A DNA stretch of 64,000 nucleotides from Phocaeicola sp. (GTDB lineage Bacteria > Bacteroidota > Bacteroidia > Bacteroidales > Bacteroidaceae). Position 1 is the first letter of the stretch. Each line of letters opens with the position of its first letter. Made by a program: the position numbers and the translations under genes. The notes beneath the pieces are model-generated. The model saw only the letters and a list, made by a program, of their open reading frames with translations, was not told the DNA's origin and did no database searches. The stretch covers positions 31,305-95,304 of the forward strand of contig JARIAN010000062.1 of NCBI GenBank assembly GCA_029257865.1. Direction: 5' to 3'. This document shows, one piece after another, positions 8,327 through 17,208 of this stretch.

Positions 8327-8335
8327 TATATTTGT
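8327..8335 (+). promoter_or_regulatory. -7 box for rubredoxin
   Basis: TATATTTGT matches TAnnTTTG, 82 nt before the rubredoxin ATG. Confidence 0.55.
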
Positions 8336-8417
8336 TTTTGAATATAAAGTCGTTGATAAGGTTTGCTTTTCTCGATGAATGAAAATAGTAGTATTCATTA
8401 AATATAATTGATAGATT

Positions 8418-8582
8418 ATGAAAAAATACATTTGCACAGTATGTGATTGGGTATATGATCCGGAAACAGGTGATCCAGAAAGCGGAATCGCTCCAGGTAC
8501 AGCTTTTGAAGATATTCCAGAAGACTGGGTATGTCCGGTTTGTGGTGTTGGTAAGGAAGATTTCCAGGAAGTTGAAGATTAA
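8418..8582 (+). CDS. Rubredoxin
   Basis: Small iron protein of 54 residues beginning [19 protein letters not shown]. Two CxxC knuckles (CTVC near residue 6 and CPVCG near residue 39) bind a single Fe atom with four cysteine sulfurs. [15 protein letters not shown] is the classical rubredoxin C-terminal signature. It is a cytosolic one-electron carrier that in anaerobes commonly feeds oxygen- and peroxide-reducing enzymes. No redox partner is encoded next to it. It ends just before a strong terminator. Confidence 0.97.
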   Translation: MKKYICTVCDWVYDPETGDPESGIAPGTAFEDIPEDWVCPVCGVGKEDFQEVED

Positions 8583-8605
8583 TTGTTTTCAATAATAAAA
8601 AGAAT

Positions 8606-8648
8606 GAGGAGGGAGATGCGTAACGCATTTTCCTCCTCGTTTTTTTTT
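8606..8648 (+). terminator. Rubredoxin terminator
   Basis: The inverted repeat GAGGAGG...CCTCCTC (8606-8612 with 8632-8638) encloses ATGCGTAACGCAT, which also pairs. A long T-run follows. Confidence 0.9.
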
Positions 8649-8689
8649 GCAGATGCGGCAGCCGTTTGGAATGTGAAAAAATAGGGCTT

Positions 8690-8822
8690 CCAAATCGTCG
8701 GTATATTTTGGGGAGAATATATAATCATTTTGAGAAAAATATGCCGTCATTTGAGTGAAAATATGCCGTCGATTGGAAAAAAATATGCTGACGATTGGTG
8801 AAAAATATGCCGTCGATTGGAT
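8690..8822. repeat. 22-bp tandem repeat array 1
   Basis: Four units with the core ATATGCCGTC (one reads ATGCTGAC) start at 8741, 8763, 8785 and 8807, exactly 22 bp apart. A degenerate unit precedes them at 8719. An inverted copy (complement AAAATATACCGACGATTTGG) stands at 8690-8710. A related array occurs at 19685-19766. The units abut without spacers. The array fills most of the gap between the rubredoxin terminator and the sulfatase promoter; no gene is credible there. Confidence 0.85.
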
Positions 8823-8892
8823 TTTTCTTACGGAAAGCTGCTTTTGCAAGGTAGTTTTGCGACTCTTTTATATCAGGTTTAGAGAAATTGCG

Positions 8893-8901
8893 TACTTTTG
8901 T
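8893..8901 (+). promoter_or_regulatory. -7 box for the sulfatase-GH89 operon
   Basis: TACTTTTGT matches TAnnTTTG. The TTG at 8898 lies inside it, so the start is ATG 8928. Confidence 0.7.
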
Positions 8902-8927
8902 TGCTTACTATAAAATCAACGAATATT

Positions 8928-10358
8928 ATGATACAAACTCGATTTCTATTGCTATGTGGAACTTCGTTCTTTCCGATGGCGGTCCAGAGCGTAATGGCCG
9001 AAAATCAGAAGATGAATGTTCTTTTTATCATGGCAGATGATATGCGTCCGGAATTAGGATGCTATGGAGTAAAAGATGTAAAGACTCCTCATATCGACCG
9101 GCTGGCTTCTTCCGGTGTCTTGTTTCAGAACGCTTATTGCAATGTGCCCGTCAGTGGGGCTTCAAGAGCCAGTTTGCTTACGGGAGTCTATCCGCATTAT
9201 CCTGAACGCTTTGTGCATTATTCGGCGTATGCCAGCAAAGATTGCCCGCAGGCGATTCCTGTGTCACAATGGTTTACTTCGCATGGATATCACACCATAT
9301 CGGATGGAAAAGTCTTTCATCACATTTCAGACCATGCAGATTCTTGGAGTGAACCGCCTTATCGGAATCATCCCGATGGATATGATGTGTATTGGGCAGA
9401 ATACAACCGATGGGAGTTGTGGATGAATGATGCTTCTGCCCGTAGTATTAATCCTAAGACCAAACGCGGTCCTTTCTGTGAGAGTGCGGATGTGCCCGAC
9501 AATGCTTACGATGATGGAAAACTGGCGGAAAGGGCGGTGCAGGATTTGAAACGTCTCAAGGAAAAAGGGAAACCTTTTTTTCTGGCCTGTGGCTTTTGGA
9601 AACCGCATCTTCCGTTTAATGCGCCTAAGAAGTACTGGGATTTATATGACAGAGATAAAATTCCGATGCCAAAGAACCGTTTTCGTCCTGAAGGGCTGCC
9701 GGCAGAGGTAAGGAACTCTTCGGAAATCTATGCCTATGCGCGGACTACTGTGCCTGATGATATTTACTTTCAGAAGGAAGCGAAACATGGCTATTATGCT
9801 TGCTTGAGTTATGTAGACGCCCAGATTGGTAAGGTGCTTGATGCGTTGGATGAGTTGGGGCTGGCCGAGAATACCATTGTTTTTTTGCTGGGCGACCACG
9901 GATGGCATTTGGGCGAGCATAATTTTCTGGGAAAACATAATCTGATGGACCGTGCCACTCATGTGCCGTTGATTGTGCGTGTGCCGGGCATGAAAAAGGG
10001 GAAGACGCAGTCAATGGTGGAGTTTGTAGACCTTTATCCTACGTTGTGTGAGTTGTGTGGATTGCCCCAACCGAAAGGACAGTTGGATGGTACGAGTTTT
10101 GTACCTGTACTCAAGGACTTAAATGTCAAGACTAAAGATTTTGTTTATATCCAATGGGAGGGAGGTGACAATGCCGTAGACAAACGTTTTAATTATGCTG
10201 AATGGAAGAAGAAAGGGGTGATACGTTCTCGTATGTTGTTTGATCATAAGAAAGACGTGGAAGAAAATGTCAATGTCGTGCAGGATTCTCGTTATCGAAA
10301 AGAGGTGGAACGCCTTTCAGAAAAAATAGAAGTAAAACGAAAAGAAAATAGTTTATGA
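8928..10358 (+). CDS. Sulfatase, iduronate-2-sulfatase-like (S1 family)
   Basis: Type I sulfatase of 476 residues with an N-terminal signal peptide (about 24 residues, ending SVMA), so it is exported. Metal-binding aspartates are in IMADDMRPELGCYG. The formylglycine motif is S76-G-A-S-R80, a serine-type site with Ala where Pro is usual, so maturation would need an anaerobic sulfatase-maturating enzyme. GDHGWHLGEHN and FLGKHNLMDRATHVPL are typical of iduronate-2-sulfatase-like members. It overlaps the GH89 gene by 4 bp (ATGA), implying translational coupling. Heparan-type substrate is inferred from that partner, not proven. Confidence 0.9.
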   Translation: MIQTRFLLLCGTSFFPMAVQSVMAENQKMNVLFIMADDMRPELGCYGVKDVKTPHIDRLASSGVLFQNAYCNVPVSGASRASLLTGVYPHYPERFVHYSAYASKDCPQAIPVSQWFTSHGYHTISDGKVFHHISDHADSWSEPPYRNHPDGYDVYWAEYNRWELWMNDASARSINPKTKRGPFCESADVPDNAYDDGKLAERAVQDLKRLKEKGKPFFLACGFWKPHLPFNAPKKYWDLYDRDKIPMPKNRFRPEGLPAEVRNSSEIYAYARTTVPDDIYFQKEAKHGYYACLSYVDAQIGKVLDALDELGLAENTIVFLLGDHGWHLGEHNFLGKHNLMDRATHVPLIVRVPGMKKGKTQSMVEFVDLYPTLCELCGLPQPKGQLDGTSFVPVLKDLNVKTKDFVYIQWEGGDNAVDKRFNYAEWKKKGVIRSRMLFDHKKDVEENVNVVQDSRYRKEVERLSEKIEVKRKENSL

Positions 10359-12877
10359 ATATCAAGCAGATAATTTGGTTTTCTCTTGCTCTGGTAGCAG
10401 GATGCCCGATATATGGTTGGGCTCAACTGTCAAAAAAAGATTGCAAGGCGGCACAACAAGTGATAGAACGAGTTTATCCGGAACTTTCCGGCAAAGTGCA
10501 GATTGAGTCTTTGTCGAAAGAGAACCGTTGTGACCGTTTTGAACAGAGAATAGAGGATGGCCGTCTGGTGGTAGGCGGAAGCAGTCCGGTAGCAGTGTGC
10601 AGAGGGGTGTATGACTTTGTGACTAAAAATGGATACGGCATTGCTTCTTGGAGCGGCAGCCGCCTGTCGCTCCCCGAGAAATTGGAGGGGAGCAAGACTC
10701 AAAATGTAACTTCCCCTTTTGAGCATCATTATTATTTTAATGTAGTGACTTATGGATACTCTATGCCTTATTGGGATTGGCACCGTTGGGAACAGGAAAT
10801 AGACTGGATGGCTCTGCATGGGCTGGATATGCCTCTGGCTTTGGTGGCTAACGAGGCTATTTCGGCAAGGGTATGGCGTAAGCTGGGGCTTACCGACGAG
10901 GAGATTGCCAGTTATTTTGTAGGACCGGCTCATCTTCCGTGGATGCGGATGGGGAATATCAGCGGTATAGATGGTCCGATGCCTGAGGAGTGGCACGAAG
11001 ACCAAGTGGCTCTTCAGCATAAAATATTGAAAAGGATGCGCAGTCTTGGTATGAAACCTATCTGTCCGGGGTTTGCCGGATTTATCCCCAAGGCTTTGAA
11101 ACGGCTGTATCCTCATGTAAAGATTACCGAAACATCTTGGGCGGGGGCTTTTCACAACTGGATGCTTTCTCCAGAGGAGGATTTATTTGGTAAGATAGGA
11201 GCAATGTTCATCAAGGAATGGGAAAAGGAGTTTGGTAAGAATGAGTATTATCTGGCAGATAGTTTCAATGAGATGGATATTCCTTTTCCTCCTAAGGATG
11301 ACCCTACGCGTTATTCGTTGCTGGCCTCTTATGGCGAAAAAGTATATCAGAGTATCAGAGAAGGCAACAAGGATGCCGTGTGGGTGATGCAGGGGTGGAT
11401 GTTTGGCTATATGCGCAATATCTGGGACTATAAGACCTTGCAGGCTTTGGTGAGCCGTGTGCCGGATGACAAGATGCTGCTGCTCGATTTGGCGGTAGAT
11501 TATAACCGCTGCTTTTGGAACAGTGAGGTGAACTGGGAGTTTTACCGAGGATTTTATAATAAGCCGTGGGTGTATAGTGTGATTCCCAATATGGGAGGGA
11601 AGTCGGGTATGACAGGTGTATTGGAAGTATATGCCAACGGACATTTGGATGCCTTGAAGTCTGAACATAGAGGAAGGCTGGTTGCACATGGTATGGCGCC
11701 CGAAGGAATAGAGAATAACGAGGTGATTTATGAACTGTTGGGTGATGCGGGATGGAGTGATTCAAGAATAGATGTGCGTAGTTGGCTGGAGAATTATTCG
11801 TTATGTCGTTATGGCCGCTGTCCGGAAGGCATCAAAACATTCTGGAACGGGTTGTTGGAGTCGGTCTATGGTACTTTTACCGATCATCCTCGTTACAACT
11901 GGCAGTTCCGTCCCGGACTGGTTCGTCAGGGGAGTATCCATGCCGATGAGGATTTCTTTGCGGCGATTGAGTCGTTTGCCTTGTGTGCTGATGAACTGAA
12001 GCATTCGGTAATGTATCAGACTGACCTTGCCGAACTTACCGCACAGTATGTGGGAGGTAAACTGGAACTGCTGCTCCAGGCTTTAGAGACAACCTTTGCG
12101 GAGGGAAATATGGAAGGGAGCAAACAGCTGGCAGCTGAATTTGAAGGATTGGCTAATAGAATGGACAGGGTATTGCAGTCGCATCCTACCCTCAGATTGG
12201 AGCGTTGGCTAGATTTTGCACGGCGTAAGGGGCATAATGTTGCGCTGCAAGCGTATTATCAGAAGAATGCCCGTAGAATTGTAACTATATGGGGACCTCC
12301 TGTAGACGATTATTCGGCCCGTATCTGGTCTGGATTGATAAGGGACTATTATGTGCCTCGTTGGAAACATTATTTTGAAAGCAAATGGAAGGGCGTTCCG
12401 TTTGATTTTGCAAAATGGGAACAAGACTGGGTGGAGCAGTCTAAAGGACTGTCAGCAGGAGAACCTTGTCAAGATTTGGTGGCAGAGTGTTTGTCTTTGA
12501 TGGAAGATGCTCGTGGAGCGGTTTTAGAAAACAAACACACCTCGAAGTCGGAAGAATTGGGAGGATGGTCACCTGTGGATTTACAGACAAAGGAGACGGT
12601 ACTCTTGTGGAATGTCCCGGTTGCTAGATTGAAGTCGTTAGCAGGAGTAGAGTTTGTATCACTCCGTGGAACAAATTATCTTTCAGTCTCTAAGGTTGTA
12701 TTGGAAATGGACGGTGTAGTAGTCTGTGAAGGAAAATCAGACGGACAAAGTAGCACTATCTTCCGTTTCTCCATACCTGATGAGGCTTCTGGCAACAACT
12801 CATGTGTGTTGAAAGCCTGGGTTAAGGGAGAAAGAGGAACTGATACTTATGGAGTAGTAAAGATGGTAAAGCGTTAA
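10355..12877 (+). CDS. Alpha-N-acetylglucosaminidase (GH89, NAGLU-like)
   Basis: Exo-acting glycoside hydrolase of family 89, 840 residues, removing terminal alpha-linked N-acetylglucosamine as in heparan sulfate or some mucin caps. A signal peptide ends near WAQ (residue 24). Family hallmarks include YYFNVVTYGYSMPYWDWHRW, WMALHGLDMPLAL, WMRMGNISGIDGP and the acid/base region YLADSFNEMDIPFPP. The N-terminal mixed domain, central barrel and C-terminal helical domain are all in place by length. It is translationally coupled to the upstream sulfatase, suggesting joint action on a sulfated GlcNAc-containing glycan. Confidence 0.95.
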   Translation: MNIKQIIWFSLALVAGCPIYGWAQLSKKDCKAAQQVIERVYPELSGKVQIESLSKENRCDRFEQRIEDGRLVVGGSSPVAVCRGVYDFVTKNGYGIASWSGSRLSLPEKLEGSKTQNVTSPFEHHYYFNVVTYGYSMPYWDWHRWEQEIDWMALHGLDMPLALVANEAISARVWRKLGLTDEEIASYFVGPAHLPWMRMGNISGIDGPMPEEWHEDQVALQHKILKRMRSLGMKPICPGFAGFIPKALKRLYPHVKITETSWAGAFHNWMLSPEEDLFGKIGAMFIKEWEKEFGKNEYYLADSFNEMDIPFPPKDDPTRYSLLASYGEKVYQSIREGNKDAVWVMQGWMFGYMRNIWDYKTLQALVSRVPDDKMLLLDLAVDYNRCFWNSEVNWEFYRGFYNKPWVYSVIPNMGGKSGMTGVLEVYANGHLDALKSEHRGRLVAHGMAPEGIENNEVIYELLGDAGWSDSRIDVRSWLENYSLCRYGRCPEGIKTFWNGLLESVYGTFTDHPRYNWQFRPGLVRQGSIHADEDFFAAIESFALCADELKHSVMYQTDLAELTAQYVGGKLELLLQALETTFAEGNMEGSKQLAAEFEGLANRMDRVLQSHPTLRLERWLDFARRKGHNVALQAYYQKNARRIVTIWGPPVDDYSARIWSGLIRDYYVPRWKHYFESKWKGVPFDFAKWEQDWVEQSKGLSAGEPCQDLVAECLSLMEDARGAVLENKHTSKSEELGGWSPVDLQTKETVLLWNVPVARLKSLAGVEFVSLRGTNYLSVSKVVLEMDGVVVCEGKSDGQSSTIFRFSIPDEASGNNSCVLKAWVKGERGTDTYGVVKMVKR

Positions 12878-12897
12878 TCTGGCAGTAATAGCCAGAT
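12877..12897 (+). terminator. Possible hairpin after GH89
   Basis: Perfect 7-bp stem ATCTGGC/GCCAGAT at the stop codon, without a T-run. Weak as a terminator. Confidence 0.3.
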
Positions 12898-13030
12898 GAA
12901 AACAGTCAGCCATTTCGGCAAGGATTTTATTTGTCGGGTGATTGAATAATATATGATTTTTATTTTAGGAGAAGAGAAAAGGAGTAACAATAAATAATAG
13001 TGAGAGATTGGACAATAAATCTTAAATGTA

Positions 13031-13039
13031 TACTTTTGA
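13031..13039 (+). promoter_or_regulatory. -7 box for the SGNH esterase gene
   Basis: TACTTTTGA matches TAnnTTTG, 20 nt before the ATG at 13060. Confidence 0.6.
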
Positions 13040-13059
13040 AATAGATTAAACATAGTGTT

Positions 13060-13737
13060 ATGAAGAAGAAAATATTATTGGCCTCTTTGTTAGGGATTTG
13101 CGCCTTGACAACACTTCAGGCACAGACTAAGTCGGCAGATCGCACTTATTCTACTTATTACTATCAGCGCGCAACTCATTTTGAGCAACTACCTGTAACA
13201 TCTAAAGATATTGTTTTTTTAGGGAACAGTATTACAGATGGAGCAGAATGGAGCGAATTGTTTGAAAACAGACATATAAAGAACCGTGGTATCAGTGGAG
13301 ATACTACTTGGGGGGTATATGACAGGTTAGATGTCTTGTTGAAAGGCCGTCCTGCAAAAATATTTTTATTGATTGGTATAAATGATATCGGTCGTGGAAA
13401 AGATGACCAGTATGTCGTTAGTGGAATAGAACGTATTATTAAGAAGATAAGAAAAGAATCTCCTCAAACTCGATTGTATGTGCAGAGCCTTTTGCCTGTC
13501 AATCCTGTTTATGGAAAATTCAATGGTCATACATCCCAATGGAAACGTATTCCTGGATTGAATGTCCGTATTTGCCAGATTGCAGAAAAAGAAGGAGCTA
13601 TATTTATTGATTTGTTCAAGCATTTTGCCAATGCAGAGGGTAAGATGAATACAGACTACTCTAATGATGGTTTGCACCTTTTGGGAGCAGGGTATCAAGT
13701 GTGGAAAGATACGGTGTTGCCATATATAAAGAAATAA
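13060..13737 (+). CDS. Exported SGNH/GDSL hydrolase (carbohydrate esterase-like)
   Basis: 225 residues with a signal peptide ending near LQAQ (residue 22). SGNH blocks are visible: FLGNSITDG with the nucleophile Ser57, the oxyanion Gly in NRGISGDTTWG, GINDIG, and the late DGLH supplying Asp/His. Closest in style to sialate O-acetylesterase and acetylhydrolase-type enzymes of Bacteroidales. The next gene is a NanM-like mutarotase, so removal of O-acetyl groups from sialic acids is a reasonable inference. The substrate cannot be read from the sequence. Confidence 0.85.
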   Translation: MKKKILLASLLGICALTTLQAQTKSADRTYSTYYYQRATHFEQLPVTSKDIVFLGNSITDGAEWSELFENRHIKNRGISGDTTWGVYDRLDVLLKGRPAKIFLLIGINDIGRGKDDQYVVSGIERIIKKIRKESPQTRLYVQSLLPVNPVYGKFNGHTSQWKRIPGLNVRICQIAEKEGAIFIDLFKHFANAEGKMNTDYSNDGLHLLGAGYQVWKDTVLPYIKK

Positions 13738-13757
13738 TGGCACTGTAGACCGAACAG

Positions 13758-13796
13758 TACGGGCATAAATTGAAAAACTTACGCCCGTATTTTTTA
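13758..13796 (+). terminator. Terminator after the SGNH esterase
   Basis: Stem TACGGGC/GCCCGTA (13758-13764 with 13783-13789) followed by a T-run. It may only partly separate the esterase from the mutarotase gene. Confidence 0.75.
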
Positions 13797-13837
13797 TATG
13801 AGTGTGTAGAGTAAAGTATAACCTGTCAATAAATAGT

Positions 13838-14926
13838 ATGATGAAGTTGAATTTTTTAGTTTGTGTATCGTTGCTTTCTGAACTCTTGTTTAATGGTTGT
13901 CGGGGCTTTTCGGAAAAACATTCTTTTCCAAATTATCCAGTTTCTGATGGAGTGTCTGCTCCCTTCGCTGGATTTATAGGGGATTATATGCTAGTCGGTG
14001 GAGGGTGTAATTTCCCTAACATACCTGCGGCAGATGGAGGAAAGAAGAAGTTTTATAAAGAAGTCTATTTGATACCGGTAGATACACAAGACAAGGTCTG
14101 GAAGCAAGTGAAAGACTTGCCTTTGCCTTTGGCGTATGGTGCATCTGCTGAAGTATACGATGGATTGATTTGTATCGGGGGGATGAATGCAGATTCAGTG
14201 ACAACGCAAGTGTTTCGTATAAGCTTGGATAAAATGACCAATGATGTAGTGTATGAAAATCTTCCGTCGCTTCCCGAAGCGATAGACAATGCAGCTGCTG
14301 TATGCTTGGACGGGAAGGTTTATGTGGCAGGAGGAAATAGCGAGACGGGAAACAACTCTTTTTATGTACTCCGCCCTCAATCTGGCAGTTGGTTGAAGCT
14401 GAAGGATTATTCAGGGTATCAGCGAGTGCAGCCTGTCTTGTTGGCATCAGGAAAGACCCTCTATTTGGCTGGTGGTTTTGCATTTGACAAAGAAAAGAAA
14501 CAGTGCCATCTTTCACCGGATATGATACCTTATAATATAGAGTCGGGGGAATGGGAAGATGCAATACCTTTTCCTGTAAAGGAAGATGGGAGGCATTATG
14601 CTATCTCAGGAGCGTCGGGCGTATCGGCTGGAGGAAAACTTTATATGACTGGCGGGGTAGACTTTGATATCTTTAAAGGCGCGATGGAAGGCAAAGCTCC
14701 GGCAGATTATATGAAGAAGCCATCGGAATGGTACCGTTTTAATAAGGATGTACTGGTTTATGATGTCTCAAAAGAAGAATGGAAGGTTTATGCCGATGTG
14801 GAAGGGATGAATAAAGCCGGAGGTGTTTTGTTGAGGAAAAGAGAGAAGATGTATATGGTTTGTGGAGAGATAAAACCAGGTGTGCGTACTTCGGAAATCA
14901 AGGTGATGAATTTAGGGAAGGAATAA
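13838..14926 (+). CDS. Cyclically permuted mutarotase, NanM-like Kelch protein (lipoprotein)
   Basis: Kelch-type beta-propeller of 362 residues from ATG 13838 (MMKLNFLVCVSLL); the GTG at 13802 leaves an implausible leader. The N-terminus is a lipoprotein signal with Cys in FNGCRG. Kelch-like repeats recur as GLICIGGMN, GKVYVAGGNSETG, KTLYLAGGFAF, GKLYMTGGVDF and KMYMVCGE. In NanM the propeller speeds alpha/beta anomer exchange of N-acetylneuraminate, and the cyclically permuted form is common in Bacteroidales sialic-acid loci. An envelope location would serve sugars before inner-membrane uptake. No sialidase or Neu5Ac lyase is in this window. Confidence 0.8.
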   Translation: MMKLNFLVCVSLLSELLFNGCRGFSEKHSFPNYPVSDGVSAPFAGFIGDYMLVGGGCNFPNIPAADGGKKKFYKEVYLIPVDTQDKVWKQVKDLPLPLAYGASAEVYDGLICIGGMNADSVTTQVFRISLDKMTNDVVYENLPSLPEAIDNAAAVCLDGKVYVAGGNSETGNNSFYVLRPQSGSWLKLKDYSGYQRVQPVLLASGKTLYLAGGFAFDKEKKQCHLSPDMIPYNIESGEWEDAIPFPVKEDGRHYAISGASGVSAGGKLYMTGGVDFDIFKGAMEGKAPADYMKKPSEWYRFNKDVLVYDVSKEEWKVYADVEGMNKAGGVLLRKREKMYMVCGEIKPGVRTSEIKVMNLGKE

Positions 14927-15092
14927 AGAGATTGGTTGCGGAAAAGTCTTTTCCCAAGAAGATTTTTTCAAGAATAGCCATCCTCTGTTAACGAACACAA
15001 AAATATAGGAAGTTTGGACAATATTGCCCATTTTCTGTACAAGAGTTCTTGAAATAGTCCTGCTAAAACTGTGTAATTTCATTTTTTAGGTC

Positions 15093-15101
15093 TAAATTTG
15101 T
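15093..15101 (+). promoter_or_regulatory. -7 box for the uronate operon
   Basis: TAAATTTGT matches TAnnTTTG. It predicts a leader of about 36 nt before kduD. Confidence 0.65.
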
Positions 15102-15143
15102 GACATCTCAAAACATAATATTTTAACATTAAATTTAAGCCGT

Positions 15144-15938
15144 ATGGTTAATTTTTCATTGGAAGGTAAGGTAGCTCTGGTAACTGGAGCTTCTTATGGA
15201 ATTGGTTTTGCTATCGCAACAGGATTTGCTAAAGCTGGTGCAACAATTGTATTTAATGATATTAAACAGGAATTGGTAGACAAAGGTCTGGCTGCTTATA
15301 AAGAATTGGGTATTGAAGCACACGGTTACGTATGTGACGTTACCAATGAAGAAGCAGTGTTGGCAATGGTTGCTCAGATTGAGAAAGAAGTTGGTGTAAT
15401 CGATATCTTGGTAAACAATGCAGGAATTATCAAGCGTATCCCTATGACTGAAATGTCTGCAGCTGAATTCCGTCAGGTTATTGATGTTGACTTGAACGCT
15501 CCATTTATCGTTTCTAAAGCTGTTATCCCGGCAATGATTAAGAAAGGTCATGGTAAGATTATCAACATCTGCTCTATGATGAGTGAATTGGGTCGTGAAA
15601 CAGTTTCGGCATATGCAGCTGCTAAGGGTGGCTTGAAGATGCTGACTCGTAACATTGCTTCTGAATATGGTGAATTCAATATCCAGTGTAATGGTATTGG
15701 CCCGGGTTATATCGCTACTCCACAGACAGCTCCTTTGCGTGAGCCTCAGGCTGACGGTTCTCGTCATCCTTTCGATTCATTTATCATTGCTAAGACTCCT
15801 GCTGCACGTTGGGGTACTCCAGAAGACTTGATGGGTCCTGCAGTATTCTTGGCTTCAGATGCTTCAGACTTCGTAAACGGACATGTGTTGTACGTAGATG
15901 GCGGTATCTTGGCTTATATCGGCAAACAGCCTAAATAA
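15144..15938 (+). CDS. kduD: 2-deoxy-D-gluconate 3-dehydrogenase / KduD-type SDR
   Basis: Short-chain dehydrogenase of 264 residues. The dinucleotide loop TGASYGIG is at 14-21, NNAG at 91-94, and the catalytic Ser144 and Tyr157-x-x-x-Lys161 (SAYAAAKGG) are intact. No signal peptide, so cytosolic. KduD reduces 3-deoxy-D-glycero-2,5-hexodiulosonate to 2-keto-3-deoxygluconate in the breakdown of unsaturated uronates from pectin or glycosaminoglycans. It is the first gene of a four-gene operon that ends with kduI, which supports this role over gluconate 5-dehydrogenase, a close relative. KDG kinase and aldolase are not in the window. Confidence 0.88.
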   Translation: MVNFSLEGKVALVTGASYGIGFAIATGFAKAGATIVFNDIKQELVDKGLAAYKELGIEAHGYVCDVTNEEAVLAMVAQIEKEVGVIDILVNNAGIIKRIPMTEMSAAEFRQVIDVDLNAPFIVSKAVIPAMIKKGHGKIINICSMMSELGRETVSAYAAAKGGLKMLTRNIASEYGEFNIQCNGIGPGYIATPQTAPLREPQADGSRHPFDSFIIAKTPAARWGTPEDLMGPAVFLASDASDFVNGHVLYVDGGILAYIGKQPK

Positions 15939-15960
15939 TTTAGTGGATTAAAGATTGAAT

Positions 15961-17199
15961 ATGAGTCTTATTACTAAAACAATGAATATCCTGTTGGCAG
16001 CTTGCTGCCTGACAGGATGTTCTGTCAATAAGCAGAAGGTAGAAGTGGATATCAACAATTCTACCGACCTGAATAGAGAGAATGAAATGGTAGAAATACC
16101 TATGCATGAGTTGGAACATTTGCTTGCCGACGGACAACTGGTGGTGATGGATAGCCAAAACAATCAGGTGCCTTATCAGGTAACTTATGATAGTTTGTTG
16201 ATTTTTCCAGCTACGGTAGGGCCGAATCAGAATGTGGTATACACAGTGTCAACGGGTACTCCGGTTGTTGTAGATACAATCTCTTGCGGGCAGTTATATA
16301 CAAACCGAATGGATGATATCGCATGGGAAAACGACAAGGCTGCTTATCGTGCATATGGTCCGGCATTGCAAAAGCTAGGTGAAAAAGCTTTTGGATATGA
16401 TGTATTTACAAAATCTGTTTCAGAACCGGTTGTAGCACATAGATATCAGATGGAAACTGATACTGCAATCATTGCGCAGATACGTCTTCTTAGAGAACAA
16501 GGAATGAAGAAAAAGGCCGACAGTCTGCTGAATACAAAATCTTATCATGTAGACCATGGTAACGGCATGGACTGTTATAATGTAGGCCCTACGCTGGGAG
16601 GAGGTACAGCTGCACTGATGGAAGATTCTACTATCATCTATCCTTATTGCTATAAGGACTATGCTATTTTGGATAATGGTCCATTGCGTTTCTCTTTGAA
16701 ATTGACATTCCACCCTCTTGAGGTGAAGGGCTCTTCTGAGGTGATTGAAACTCGTTTGATAACCCTTGACAAAGGGTCTTATCTGAATAAGACTGAAATT
16801 AGCTATGCAAACTTGCCGGAGCCAAAGACTGTAGTGACTGGCCTGGTCTTGCATCCGCAGAATCCTGATGGATATGTGGCCAATACTGCCGGCAGATACA
16901 TTGCTTATGCCGATTCTACCAATAATGTAAATCATAATAATGGTGTCATCTTTGTAGGAGCTGTATTTACGTCTTCATTGGAAAATACAGGTGTGAAATG
17001 GTTCGATAAAGAGCAGACAAAAGTTGGTGCTTTGGGGCATGTGCTAGGTTACAGCACTTGTAAGCCAGGAACTGACTATGTGTATTACTGGGGTAGTGGA
17101 TGGAGCAAGGCTGACATGCCTGATATGCAGTCTTGGGAAAAGTATTTGAAAGAGTATGCTTGCAAGGTAGCACAACCTTTGCAGGTTAAAGTTAAATGA
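15961..17199 (+). CDS. DUF4861 family lipoprotein
   Basis: 412 residues from ATG 15961; the TTG at 15955 is less likely. The N-terminus carries a lipobox (CCLTGCSVN), so it is an envelope lipoprotein. It matches the DUF4861 family through ENDKAAYRAYGPAL, DHGNGMDCYNVGPTLGGG, GPLRFSLKLTF and the C-terminal YYWGSGWSKADMP. The family is associated with pectin and other uronate-degrading loci, but no activity is established that I know of. Set between kduD and the permease, it may process unsaturated uronyl sugars outside the cytoplasm. That is a guess from context. Confidence 0.8.
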   Translation: MSLITKTMNILLAACCLTGCSVNKQKVEVDINNSTDLNRENEMVEIPMHELEHLLADGQLVVMDSQNNQVPYQVTYDSLLIFPATVGPNQNVVYTVSTGTPVVVDTISCGQLYTNRMDDIAWENDKAAYRAYGPALQKLGEKAFGYDVFTKSVSEPVVAHRYQMETDTAIIAQIRLLREQGMKKKADSLLNTKSYHVDHGNGMDCYNVGPTLGGGTAALMEDSTIIYPYCYKDYAILDNGPLRFSLKLTFHPLEVKGSSEVIETRLITLDKGSYLNKTEISYANLPEPKTVVTGLVLHPQNPDGYVANTAGRYIAYADSTNNVNHNNGVIFVGAVFTSSLENTGVKWFDKEQTKVGALGHVLGYSTCKPGTDYVYYWGSGWSKADMPDMQSWEKYLKEYACKVAQPLQVKVK

Positions 17200-17208
17200 T
17201 AGATTTTT

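Noticed and set aside
8690-8822. CRISPR array
   Set aside because: Units are 22 bp and abut directly. There are no unique spacers, and no cas genes are in the window.
8589-8849. 86-codon minus-strand ORF over array 1
   Set aside because: It is a translation of the 22-bp repeats and the terminator. The shared peptide with the ORF at 19719-19910 comes from the shared DNA repeat, not from a gene family.
10430-11155. 241-codon minus-strand ORF
   Set aside because: It is antisense to the GH89 gene, with low-complexity His/Ser/Arg composition.
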